A DNA stretch of 10,419 nt, taken from Acidobacteriota bacterium (lineage in GTDB: Bacteria > Acidobacteriota > Terriglobia > Terriglobales > Acidobacteriaceae). The translations under genes were made by a program, and so were the position numbers. The notes beneath the pieces are model-generated. The model had not been told where the DNA came from. It was given only the letters and a program-made list of their open reading frames with translations, and searched no databases. Where the stretch lies: assembly GCA_028873155.1 (NCBI GenBank), contig JAGWML010000100.1, positions 1-10,419 of the forward strand, written 5' to 3'. Positions 1-6,522 of this stretch are shown one piece after another. The first letter of the stretch is position 1. Each line of letters starts with the position of its first letter.

Positions 1-1040
1 TGAAGGTGCTGGAGTTGGTTGAGAGACTCGGCGGCGCAGTGGCGCATGGAGATCCCGATCTCCAGATTGAGGGCGTTGCTTCCGCGCCCAGCGCAGGTGC
101 GGCAGACCTGGTCTTTGCGGAGACGGCAGCCGCCGCGGCAGGGGCATTTACGAGCGGCGCGGGAGCCGTGGTGCTTCCGGAGAACTTGGCGACGGATGCA
201 GCGGCAGGGAAGTGCGTCATTGCGGCGCGCCAGCCGCGACTCTGGTTTGCGCGGGCTGCCCATCTGCTTCGCGCTCGTGGCAGTTCGCGCGGCGCGCATC
301 CTGCTGCGACGATTGCGGACAACGTTGAGATGGGGCCAGGGGTATCGATTGGTGCGGGCGCGGTGGTGGAGGCAGGCGCAAGCATCGGGGCTCATACCCA
401 GATTGATGCAGGCGCTATCATCGGCTGCGGTGTGAGCGTTGGAGCGGACTGTCACATTTACCCGCGCGCGGTGTTGTATCCCGGCGTGACGGTAGGTGAT
501 CGCGTGGTAGTGCATGCAGGAGCCGTGCTCGGCGCAGACGGTTTTGGCTACGTGCGCGACAGTGCCACGGGAGCATACACGCAATTCCCGCAGCAGGGAA
601 CGCTGGTAATTGAAAACGATGTGGAGATTGGCGCCAACACGACCATCGACCGTGGCGCGTTGCTGGAGACGCGAATCCGGCGCGGAACGAAGATTGACAA
701 CCTCGTGCATGTGGGGCACAACTGCGATATTGGCGAGGATGTCATTCTGGTGGCGCTGACCGGCATCTCAGGATCGAGTACCGTTGGCGACGGGGCGGTG
801 ATCGCGGGGCAGGTGGGAGTTGGCGATCATGTGCACATCGGGCCGGGTGTCATCCTGGGCGGCCAGGCGGGTGTCTTCAACGGTAAGTCGCTGACGAACG
901 AGGGTCACAAACCTGGAACCGTATTTTTTGGGACTCCGGCGCGTCCGCTGCGGCAGGTGCTGCGCGAGCAGGCCGTGCTGGCGCGGCTGGCGCGGGAGCG
1001 GGAGCGGCGCGGAAAGACTGATCCCGACAAGGAACCCTGA
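1..1040 (+). CDS. lpxD: UDP-3-O-(3-hydroxyacyl)glucosamine N-acyltransferase (LpxD), start codon cut by window edge
   Basis: LpxD adds the second, N-linked 3-hydroxyacyl chain from acyl-ACP to UDP-3-O-acyl-glucosamine, the third step of lipid A synthesis, in the cytoplasm as a homotrimer. Counting from the GTG at base 6, an N-terminal uridine-binding domain (about residues 1-95, with IEGVASAPSA) precedes a left-handed beta-helix of hexapeptide repeats (about 100-290). The GADGFGY motif is at 176-182, and the catalytic His is H238 in VGHNC, matching E. coli H239. A basic helical tail ends the protein. The window opens with TGAAGGTGCTG in frame, so the true start is probably an ATG whose A is the base before position 1, giving MKVLELVERLGG and about 346 aa. 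The GTG at 6 is the fallback start. Length and motifs are normal for the family. Confidence 0.95.
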   Translation, partial: KVLELVERLGGAVAHGDPDLQIEGVASAPSAGAADLVFAETAAAAAGAFTSGAGAVVLPENLATDAAAGKCVIAARQPRLWFARAAHLLRARGSSRGAHPAATIADNVEMGPGVSIGAGAVVEAGASIGAHTQIDAGAIIGCGVSVGADCHIYPRAVLYPGVTVGDRVVVHAGAVLGADGFGYVRDSATGAYTQFPQQGTLVIENDVEIGANTTIDRGALLETRIRRGTKIDNLVHVGHNCDIGEDVILVALTGISGSSTVGDGAVIAGQVGVGDHVHIGPGVILGGQAGVFNGKSLTNEGHKPGTVFFGTPARPLRQVLREQAVLARLARERERRGKTDPDKEP

Positions 1041-1042
1041 CG

Positions 1043-1579
1043 ATGCCGCTGATTGTCGTTGGCGGCAGCGGTCGCGGCGTGGGCAAGACGTCGCTTGTAT
1101 GCGGGCTCATCGCAGGGCTGGCTGAGTTTCGCTGGACTGCCGTCAAGATTACGAATCATTCTCATGGCAGCGGGCCAATTCTCGAAGAACGGACGCCGGG
1201 GCACAGCTCGGATACACAGCGCTACCTGGCCGCGGGCGCACATCGGGCGCTTCTGGTCGAGGCTCGCGACGAGACGTTTGCAGAAGCCGCTCGGGCGCTC
1301 TGGGAACAGGTTGATGCCTCTGCTCCCTTGATCTTTGAGTCCAATCGAATCGTAGACTATTGCCATCCGGATGTGTGCCTGGCGGTAACCGGCGGCGATG
1401 AGGCAGCAGACAAGCCATCCTTCGCGCGGTTTGCTGAGCGCGCGGATGCAGCGGTGGTCCAGTCGAAGGCGGATTCGGTGCAGAGGCATGCCAGACCGGT
1501 TTACTTTCTGGCGGAAACAGAGCGAGTTTCGCCGGAGCTGCTTGCATGGGTGCGCGGGCGGCTGGCGGGCAAGTCGTAG
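1043..1579 (+). CDS. MobB-like P-loop NTPase, 178 aa
   Basis: A glycine-rich P-loop (GGSGRGVGKTS, residues 7-17) opens the protein. It is followed by VKITNHSHG (34-42) and PGHSSDTQRYLAAGAHRALL (52-71). These line up in order and spacing with the MobB pattern of P-loop, IKHTHHD and PGKDSYxLRxAGA. PLIFES (95-100) sits where MobB has its VEG strand, but the following Gly-Phe-Lys is not kept. MobB is a GTP-binding helper in molybdopterin-guanine dinucleotide synthesis. The ATG lies 2 nt after the lpxD stop, with AAGGA 9 nt upstream inside lpxD, so the two genes are probably co-transcribed and translationally coupled. No mobA or other cofactor gene is visible, so the fold assignment is firmer than the function. 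LpxK was considered because of lpxD, but the size and post-P-loop motifs do not fit. Confidence 0.72.
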   Translation: MPLIVVGGSGRGVGKTSLVCGLIAGLAEFRWTAVKITNHSHGSGPILEERTPGHSSDTQRYLAAGAHRALLVEARDETFAEAARALWEQVDASAPLIFESNRIVDYCHPDVCLAVTGGDEAADKPSFARFAERADAAVVQSKADSVQRHARPVYFLAETERVSPELLAWVRGRLAGKS

Positions 1580-1597
1580 CGAACGAAGGGGAAGTGA

Positions 1598-1606
1598 GGG
1601 GGAGGA
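1598..1606 (+). promoter_or_regulatory. Ribosome binding site of the aldo/keto reductase
   Basis: The purine run GGGGGAGGA lies in the 30-nt gap between the MobB-like gene and the ATG at 1610. It is the strongest Shine-Dalgarno-like stretch seen in the window and supports the Tat-signal-bearing start. Confidence 0.6.
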
Positions 1607-1609
1607 AGC

Positions 1610-2623
1610 ATGGACAGGCGTGATTTCTTGAAGTCGGCGACGGGCGCGGTGGGCGCAGCGGCTGCGGCGAAGGTGATGACGGTGAGTGCTCAGGCAGCCA
1701 CGGAAAGCACCGATACGTCGGGGATGATGTATCGCGCACTCGGACACACAGGTGAGCGAGGATCGGCGATTGGCCTGGGCGGTTACCACATCGGCAAGCC
1801 TTCCTTGACCGAGCAGGATTCCATTCAGCTGATCCGGCAGGCGGTGCACCGCGGCATCACGTTCATGGACAACTGCTGGGACTATAACGACGGCGTGAGT
1901 GAAGTGCGCATGGGCAAGGCTCTGGCTGGCGGCTACCGGAACAAGGTGTTCCTGATGACGAAGATTGACGGGCGCACGAAAGCCGCGGCTGCGCAGCAGA
2001 TTGATGAGTCGCTGCGACGCTTGCAGACGGACCGCGTGGACCTGATGCAGTTTCACGAAGTGATTCGACTGGAAGATCCCGACCGCATCTTTGCTGAAGG
2101 CGGCGCCATGGAGGCGATGCTGGAAGCGCAAAAGGCGGGCAAGGTGCGCTTTATCGGCTTCACGGGACACAAGGATCCGTATGTGCATCTGCGCATGCTG
2201 GATGAAGCGCGGCAGAGGAATTTCCACTTCGATGCGGTGCAGATGCCACTCAACGTGATGGACGCGCACTTCCGCAGCTTTGGGAAAGAGGTGCTGCCAG
2301 TGCTGGTGCGCGAGGGGATTGCTCCTCTGGGCATGAAGGCCTTCGGCGATCACTACATCCTGGACAGTAGAACCGTGAAGCCGATTGAGTGTCTGCAGTA
2401 TTGTTTGAATCTGCCGATCGCAACGCAGATTACCGGCATCGACAGCCCGGCCATTCTGGATCAGGCGATTGAATCGGTCCGCAGCTTTCGTCCGATGGAC
2501 GCTACGCAGGTGGCGGATTTACTAAGGCGCACGCACGACTCGGCGCAGCAAGGCAGGTTTGAGCTGTATAAGACGACCAGCCATTTTGATGGAACCGCTC
2601 ATCGGCCCCAGATGCTGGGCTAA
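1610..2623 (+). CDS. Tat-signal aldo/keto reductase family oxidoreductase, 337 aa
   Basis: The N-terminus has a twin-arginine signal: RRDFLK at residues 3-8, an Ala/Gly-rich stretch (9-21), and a likely cleavage site after AQA at 27-29. The mature part is an aldo/keto reductase TIM barrel with the catalytic tetrad D87 (FMDN), Y92 (WDYN), K118 (MTKID) and H149 (QFHE). GKVRFIGFTGH (177-187) is typical of the family. Family members reduce carbonyls with NADPH; the substrate here cannot be read. Full activity is plausible because all four catalytic residues are present. An exported NADPH-type enzyme is odd, since NADPH is not expected outside the cytoplasm, so it may bind cofactor before folded export by Tat. 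It follows the MobB-like gene by 30 nt and may share the lpxD transcript. The gene converges with xseB, 16 nt apart. Confidence 0.9.
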   Translation: MDRRDFLKSATGAVGAAAAAKVMTVSAQAATESTDTSGMMYRALGHTGERGSAIGLGGYHIGKPSLTEQDSIQLIRQAVHRGITFMDNCWDYNDGVSEVRMGKALAGGYRNKVFLMTKIDGRTKAAAAQQIDESLRRLQTDRVDLMQFHEVIRLEDPDRIFAEGGAMEAMLEAQKAGKVRFIGFTGHKDPYVHLRMLDEARQRNFHFDAVQMPLNVMDAHFRSFGKEVLPVLVREGIAPLGMKAFGDHYILDSRTVKPIECLQYCLNLPIATQITGIDSPAILDQAIESVRSFRPMDATQVADLLRRTHDSAQQGRFELYKTTSHFDGTAHRPQMLG

Positions 2624-2639
2624 AGCGAAACCAGCTCTG

Positions 2640-2861
2640 TTACTTTTCCGGCGGGAACGGCTCAGTGCGGAATGAGCCGTCCCGCTGCTTGATCAGAAGC
2701 TCGACTTTGCCTTCGGCGGCGTCCAGTTCCTTTTTGCATGCCGAGGAGAGCGCGACGCCTTCTTCAAAGAGCTTGATGGATTCCTCCAGACCGAGGTCCC
2801 CCTTCTCCATCTGCTCAACGATGCCTTCGAGTTTCTTCAGCGAATCTTCAAATGTGGGCAT
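2640..2861 (-). CDS. xseB: Exodeoxyribonuclease VII small subunit, 73 aa
   Basis: XseB is the small subunit of exonuclease VII, which degrades single-stranded DNA to oligonucleotides; several copies bind each XseA catalytic subunit. The family signature is clear: FEDSLKKLEGIVEQMEKGDL near the start, LEESIKLFEEGVAL in the middle, and a second helix with C-x(5)-AEGKVELL. Length is normal for the family. The ATG is inside the 3' end of the upstream methyltransferase/MTHFR gene (25-nt overlap), and AGGAG stands 8 nt before it, so translation is probably coupled. xseA, often adjacent in other bacteria, is not in the window, so this gene rides on an unrelated methionine/folate gene. Confidence 0.93.
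   Translation of the reverse strand: MPTFEDSLKKLEGIVEQMEKGDLGLEESIKLFEEGVALSSACKKELDAAEGKVELLIKQRDGSFRTEPFPPEK
2651..2685. terminator. Long hairpin inside the 3' end of xseB, possible terminator for the converging units
   Basis: The left arm (2651-2664) and right arm (2673-2685) pair over 13 bp with a single bulged A, around an 8-nt loop. The stem core is ACGGCTCA/TGAGCCGT, closed by GCGGG/CCCGC. It begins 28 nt after the aldo/keto reductase stop, a suitable place to end that transcript. On the plus strand only TGCTTG follows, so the U-tract is poor. On the minus strand GGAAAAG follows, so it is not a classical intrinsic terminator in that direction. It also encodes the last residues of XseB. 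The hairpin is seen directly; termination is inferred. Confidence 0.4.
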
Positions 2862-4741
2862 GGAGATGACTCCTGGACCGCAGGCGCGGGCGGCAGCATT
2901 CCGGCGATAACCTCGGCCGCGACCATCGATTGGCCAAAGGGCGCGCTGATCTGCACGCCCTGCACATGGGGGCGAATGGCCGCCAGCATCTCCTGCGCGA
3001 TCTTGATCCCCTCCAGCCGGGCTGCTTCGGGCGTGCTGGCAAGCGCCATGCGTAGCATAATCTCTTCCGGCATGGAGACGCGCAAGTCATTCTTCATGAA
3101 TTCGGCGTTGCGCAGGCTGGTGAGGGGCCAGATGCCGGCAATCACGGGAATCCGATGCCTCTCAATGCGCCCCAGAAAATCTTCGAGAAGGCGCAGGTTA
3201 AAGACCGGTTGCGTGATGGCATATTCGGCGCCTGCTTCCACCTTGAATGCAAAGCGTCGCAGCTCGTGTTCCATATCCGGAGCGCCCGGATTCGCGGAGA
3301 CGCCGATGGTGAAGTTGGTGGAGGCTCCAATTGCGTTGGACCCGACATCGAGCCCGTGATTCAGATTGCGCACAAGATTCACCAGGCCGATGGAGTCCAC
3401 ATCGAATACCGTGGTCGCGTCGGGATAGTTGCCAAATTTCGGCGGGTCGCCGGTGAGGCAGAGAATATTGCGCAGGCCAATCGACGATGCGCCCAGCAGA
3501 TCGGACTGGATGGAAAGCACGTTGCGGTCGCGGCAGGTATAGTGCAGAACCGTCTCAATGCCTGTGTGCTGCTGAATCTGGATGCACAAACTCTGGGCGC
3601 TCATGCGGGCGGCGGCGCGCAGGGAGTCGGGCACGTTGATGGCATGCACGCCGAATTTCGCCAGTGTCTGCGCGGCTTCAATCTCGCGGTGGCAGTCGAT
3701 TCCCTTGGGCGGCAGAATTTCGACCATGGTGACAAACTGCCCCTGTTCAATGAGCGAACCAAGACGGGACCGATGACCGAGTTGTGCCGGCGGCGTTTCC
3801 TGAGTGGGCTCTGCGGTGACGCTGTCCTCGACGACGGGCGTCTGCGCTTCAAGCGCCCGCATGGCCGAACGCATGGCTCGAATATGGTTGGGCGTGGTGC
3901 CGCAGCAGCCTCCCACGATCTGCGCCCCGGCGGCGATGGCCTTGCGCGCAAAGCCGGCCATGTACTCCGGCGAGCAGAGATAGACGTTGCGGCCTTCTAC
4001 CGCTCTGGGGAGCCCTGCGTTAGGCATGGCGGCAAGAGGAAGAGTCGTCGCCGTGCGCATGGCTTCGATTGCTGTGAGTACGGCGGAGGGACCTGTGGAG
4101 CAATTGACCCCGATTGCGCCTGCGCCCCACTCCGTGAGCAGGGTTGCGGCGTGTTGCGGAGAAGCCCCGTCGAGGCAGTTGCTCTCGTCATCCACCGTGA
4201 CCATGACCACGATGGGCAGAGACGGGGCGGTCGCCTGGGCTGCCCGCAGCGCCTCATGCGCTTCATTCAACGCGGGCATGGTTTCAAGAATGAGCAGGTC
4301 CGCGCCGGCGTTGGCAAGGGCACGAATCTGCTCGGCAAATGCGGCGCGCGCTTCTTCCAGGCTGGTAATGCCGAGCGGTTCAAGGCGCACGCCAAGCGGA
4401 CCCACTGAGCCGGCTACCCATGCCTCGCATTCCTGTCTTTCACGCAGATGCGCAATAGCCTCGCGCGCGATGCGCACGCCTGCGGCATTGATCTCAGAGA
4501 CCTTGCCTGTCAGCCCATGGCGCGCCAGTCGAAATCGGTTCGCACCGAATGTATTCGACTCAAGAATCTGCGCGCCAGCCTGAAGGTATTCCTCGTGTAC
4601 GGCCTTGATGAGAGCCGGATCGGAGAGATTGAGTTCGTCGTAGCAACGGTGGATGAAGATGCCGCGCGAATAAAGCACGGTGCCCATCGCCCCATCGGCG
4701 AGCAGTGGTTGGCTGGCGAGGATTTCACTCAGTTGCGGCAT
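2837..4741 (-). CDS. Bifunctional homocysteine S-methyltransferase / methylenetetrahydrofolate reductase, 634 aa
   Basis: Residues 1-295 form a zinc-dependent homocysteine methyltransferase barrel. DGAMGTVLYSRG is near the start, ESNTFGANRFRL follows, and the zinc Cys residues are C214 (GVNCSTG) and C279-C280 (GGCCGTTP). A linker (about 300-330, Pro/Glu/Thr-rich) leads to an FAD-dependent MetF-type reductase domain (about 335-615). That domain has MVEILPPKG (E341), HYTCRDRN (400-407), LTGDPP (D432) and ITQPVFN (Q511). The reductase makes 5-methyl-THF and the first domain methylates homocysteine. The layout matches Bacillus YitJ. There is no cobalamin-binding domain, so it is not full-length MetH; the methyl donor of the first domain is uncertain. 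The ATG is fixed by an in-frame TAG 15 nt upstream, but no good Shine-Dalgarno precedes it. A long structured leader lies upstream. It overlaps xseB. Confidence 0.93.
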   Translation of the reverse strand: MPQLSEILASQPLLADGAMGTVLYSRGIFIHRCYDELNLSDPALIKAVHEEYLQAGAQILESNTFGANRFRLARHGLTGKVSEINAAGVRIAREAIAHLRERQECEAWVAGSVGPLGVRLEPLGITSLEEARAAFAEQIRALANAGADLLILETMPALNEAHEALRAAQATAPSLPIVVMVTVDDESNCLDGASPQHAATLLTEWGAGAIGVNCSTGPSAVLTAIEAMRTATTLPLAAMPNAGLPRAVEGRNVYLCSPEYMAGFARKAIAAGAQIVGGCCGTTPNHIRAMRSAMRALEAQTPVVEDSVTAEPTQETPPAQLGHRSRLGSLIEQGQFVTMVEILPPKGIDCHREIEAAQTLAKFGVHAINVPDSLRAAARMSAQSLCIQIQQHTGIETVLHYTCRDRNVLSIQSDLLGASSIGLRNILCLTGDPPKFGNYPDATTVFDVDSIGLVNLVRNLNHGLDVGSNAIGASTNFTIGVSANPGAPDMEHELRRFAFKVEAGAEYAITQPVFNLRLLEDFLGRIERHRIPVIAGIWPLTSLRNAEFMKNDLRVSMPEEIMLRMALASTPEAARLEGIKIAQEMLAAIRPHVQGVQISAPFGQSMVAAEVIAGMLPPAPAVQESSPCPHLKIR

Positions 4742-4795
4742 GCTGAAGACATGCTACCGCATTGGGAGGGCTGATCGCCGGGAAGGAACCTCGAC

Positions 4796-4860
4796 CGGAG
4801 AGCACTGGGCACTCTGCTCTCCGAGCATCTTTCTCGGCGGTTCTACCAGTCCCGGAGAGC
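4796..4860. repeat. Three-part inverted repeat with mutually exclusive stems
   Basis: The 8-mer CGGAGAGC occurs at 4796-4803 and 4853-4860, and its exact complement GCTCTCCG at 4816-4823. The middle copy can pair with either flank: a stem with a 12-nt loop on one side, or a stem of about 11 bp (with neighbouring pairs) around roughly 29 nt on the other. In the minus-strand leader RNA the order is arm, anti-arm, arm, which is the geometry of an attenuator-like switch. A protein operator with three half-sites is the alternative. Confidence 0.55.
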
Positions 4861-4892
4861 AACTTCCGTGGGCCCGGAACGCACCATTTTCA

Positions 4893-4913
4893 AGGACCTC
4901 CACAGGCGGTCCT
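4893..4913. repeat. Short hairpin AGGACC/GGTCCT
   Basis: A perfect 6-bp inverted repeat (4893-4898 and 4908-4913) around a 9-nt loop lies just upstream of the plus-strand promoter candidate and would be near the 5' end of the minus-strand leader. No function can be read from it alone. Confidence 0.35.
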
Positions 4914-4927
4914 GCTTAGGGCTGCTT

Positions 4928-4936
4928 TGTTATACT
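4928..4936 (+). promoter_or_regulatory. Extended -10 promoter candidate for the small ORF/lipoprotein/bshB1 set
   Basis: TGTTATACT fits an extended -10 (TGn followed by TATACT, five of six to consensus). No good -35 is seen 17 nt upstream, as is common for extended -10 promoters. It would start a transcript near 4943, giving a leader of about 25 nt before the ATG at 4968. On the opposite strand the same bases read TATAAC, so they could also serve the minus-strand gene. Confidence 0.4.
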
Positions 4937-4967
4937 TCGAGAGTCTAAAGGAATGCAGGAAGCAGCC

Positions 4968-5075
4968 ATGACACCCCGGGCCGGTACGGTCTGGAACGCG
5001 TTTCAGGCGGCATACAAAGTCTTTATGCACAGTCGGCGGAAGCACCGCCCGCTCGGTCGAGGTAAGGGATTTTGA
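4968..5075 (+). CDS. Small basic ORF, 35 aa, overlapping the lipoprotein start
   Basis: ATG at 4968 opens a 35-codon frame ending in TGA at 5073-5075. Its product begins MTPRAGTVWNAFQ and ends in a strongly basic tail (HSRRKHRPLGRGKGF). AGGA lies 7 nt before the ATG, and a candidate extended -10 lies 25-40 nt upstream. The stop codon overlaps the TTG start of the next gene as TTGA, which is typical of translational coupling. No membrane segment or known domain is recognised. It could be a real small protein, or a leader ORF whose translation delivers ribosomes to the weakly initiated TTG of the lipoprotein gene. Confidence 0.45.
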   Translation: MTPRAGTVWNAFQAAYKVFMHSRRKHRPLGRGKGF

Positions 5076-6517
5076 ACAAGAGAAGTTTATGGTTGAGCGC
5101 CGCTGGCGCACTGGCGGTCGCGGTTGCCCTTGCAGGGTGCGGTTCCACAACCTATTTTGCAGGCCGCAATCTGCCCCCGAGCGGATTGCTGCACCGAGTT
5201 CTGATCGCGGTTCAGAATCCCAGCGCTTTCAGCAGAGGCGCGCTTGAGTTCGTGGACTCGTATTACGATATCCGCTACGCGTACGACAACATCAATAAGA
5301 CGTTCTCCGTGAGCGGCTATGCGGGGGCGTTGCCGGTCACCATTCAGAACATGCCGGAAGAGCAGTTAGGCGCTGTCTACAGTTCGGGCGATGGTGAATT
5401 GACGTTTATCGATTACGCAAAGGAAGCCACAAACGGCTCGCAGGCCGGACTGAACGGTTCGTCGTCGAGCGTGTTCGTCTCCCGCAATCAGCAATATGCT
5501 TTTGCGGCAAGCCAGCAGGTGCATGTGCTCACGGCGGTGGACAGGGCGACGAACCAGGTTGCGAGCCTGAGCCTGCCCGGTATCTACCGAGTGAGCGTCA
5601 ATCCCGGTGGCACCGCCGCACTGGTGTTCGTGCAGAACTCGAACTATCTGTACTACACGCGGCAACTCTCGGCCGCGCAAACGATCTCCTATTCGGGCGG
5701 TCCTGGCAACTGGCCCAAAGCCGCCGAGGATTGCGAACCGCAGAATGCGCCCTCCTGGTGCCTGTTTCAGGCCCAAAGCCCGGACAGTATTGATGCGACG
5801 GGCAACTATTATGGCGCGCCGCTGGCATTTGATCGCCCGGTCAAAGCGGTCTTCTCCCCAGATGGCGGTACAGCCTATGTCTTGAACTGCGGACCGGAGT
5901 GCGGCGGCACGGCATCGTCTGTCACACCGCTTTCCGTGGGCCCTTTCCTCTTCGAGGTCGGCCAGCAATCGGGCAAGCTGCCAAAATCCGGGTCGCTTAC
6001 CTTTCTCCCCGTTCCCGGCGGGGCCAGCAATGCGCTGGTGGTTGGCTCGACGATGTACGTTGTAGGGCAGCAGCTCCAGACCGATGGTCTGTTCACCGGA
6101 AATCTGACTGTAGTGAATCTGCTCAATGACACAGCGGGTAGCGCGACCCCGATCAGCGACGGATTCCCAGGCGGTGTGAGCCGGATGATTCTGGCGGATG
6201 ACAACACGCTGTGGATCGGCATGACGAAGTGCAACAACGGCGAGCGCTTTGCCAAGGGTCTTCCGTATGGCTGCTTGACCATGTACAACACCTCGACCAG
6301 CACGGTCACGATGATTGAGCCCTATCTGGGGGATCTGACCGGAATCGCGGATGTGGAGGGCCTGCACAAGGTGTATGTGGCGCAGGGCGGTCAGGTCTAT
6401 ATCTACAGCACGCGAGACGGTGCCGCCATCAACAACGAGTACGTCACCGTGACCGGCACGGCGTATGACGTGGCTTACATGGATGGCACAACGGACGCCA
6501 ATAACACCGTGTACTGA
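5072..6517 (+). CDS. Putative lipoprotein with beta-propeller-like repeats, 481 aa
   Basis: The product starts with a lipoprotein signal: basic n-region (NKR), a hydrophobic stretch (about 7-20) and the lipobox LAGC with C23 as the lipidated residue. It is therefore expected in the inner or outer membrane facing the periplasm. The rest is rich in beta strands with propeller-like motifs such as VFVSRNQQYAFAAS, VKAVFSPDGGTAYVLN and GLHKVYVAQGGQVYIYSTRDG, recalling YVTN/lactonase-type propellers. Cys pairs (CEPQNAPSWC, CGPEC, CNNGERFAKGLPYGC) suggest disulfides. TTG at 5072 is the only usable start: an in-frame TAA lies at 5063-5065, and later starts would lose the basic n-region. A weak SD (GGTAAGGGA) precedes it. 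bshB1 starts 5 nt after its stop. I do not recognise a specific function. Confidence 0.85.
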   Translation: MNKRSLWLSAAGALAVAVALAGCGSTTYFAGRNLPPSGLLHRVLIAVQNPSAFSRGALEFVDSYYDIRYAYDNINKTFSVSGYAGALPVTIQNMPEEQLGAVYSSGDGELTFIDYAKEATNGSQAGLNGSSSSVFVSRNQQYAFAASQQVHVLTAVDRATNQVASLSLPGIYRVSVNPGGTAALVFVQNSNYLYYTRQLSAAQTISYSGGPGNWPKAAEDCEPQNAPSWCLFQAQSPDSIDATGNYYGAPLAFDRPVKAVFSPDGGTAYVLNCGPECGGTASSVTPLSVGPFLFEVGQQSGKLPKSGSLTFLPVPGGASNALVVGSTMYVVGQQLQTDGLFTGNLTVVNLLNDTAGSATPISDGFPGGVSRMILADDNTLWIGMTKCNNGERFAKGLPYGCLTMYNTSTSTVTMIEPYLGDLTGIADVEGLHKVYVAQGGQVYIYSTRDGAAINNEYVTVTGTAYDVAYMDGTTDANNTVY

Positions 6518-6522
6518 TCCCA

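Larger units (their letters stand above)
4742..4967. other. Divergent intergenic region between the methionine/folate gene and the small ORF
   Basis: This 226-nt stretch holds no convincing gene. It is unusually rich in hairpins: a three-part repeat (4796-4860), a TTCCG/CGGAA stem (4864-4879) and an AGGACC/GGTCCT stem (4893-4913). Candidate promoters for both directions overlap at about 4928-4936. Most of it would be the 5' leader (about 180 nt) of the minus-strand methyltransferase/MTHFR mRNA if the minus -10 is used. I compared the leader by eye with SAM-I, SAM-II, SAH and cobalamin riboswitch cores and saw no complete match. Confidence 0.5.

Noticed and set aside
1043..1579. LpxK (lipid A 4'-kinase), because the gene follows lpxD
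   Set aside because: At 178 aa it is far too short, and the motifs after the P-loop match MobB instead.
905..2353. A 482-codon open frame on the minus strand across lpxD end, the MobB-like gene and the reductase
   Set aside because: It is antisense to three well-supported genes, has no recognisable domain and is rich in His/Arg as expected of a shadow frame in GC-rich DNA.
3155..4408. A 417-codon open frame on the plus strand opposite the methyltransferase/MTHFR gene
   Set aside because: Fully antisense to a strongly supported gene, with no family motifs.
4742..4920. SAM-I riboswitch, prompted by GGGACTGG in the minus-strand leader
   Set aside because: The rest of the core (UGAAACC-type segment, GCAACC, GGUGC) is missing, so the match is limited to a short string.
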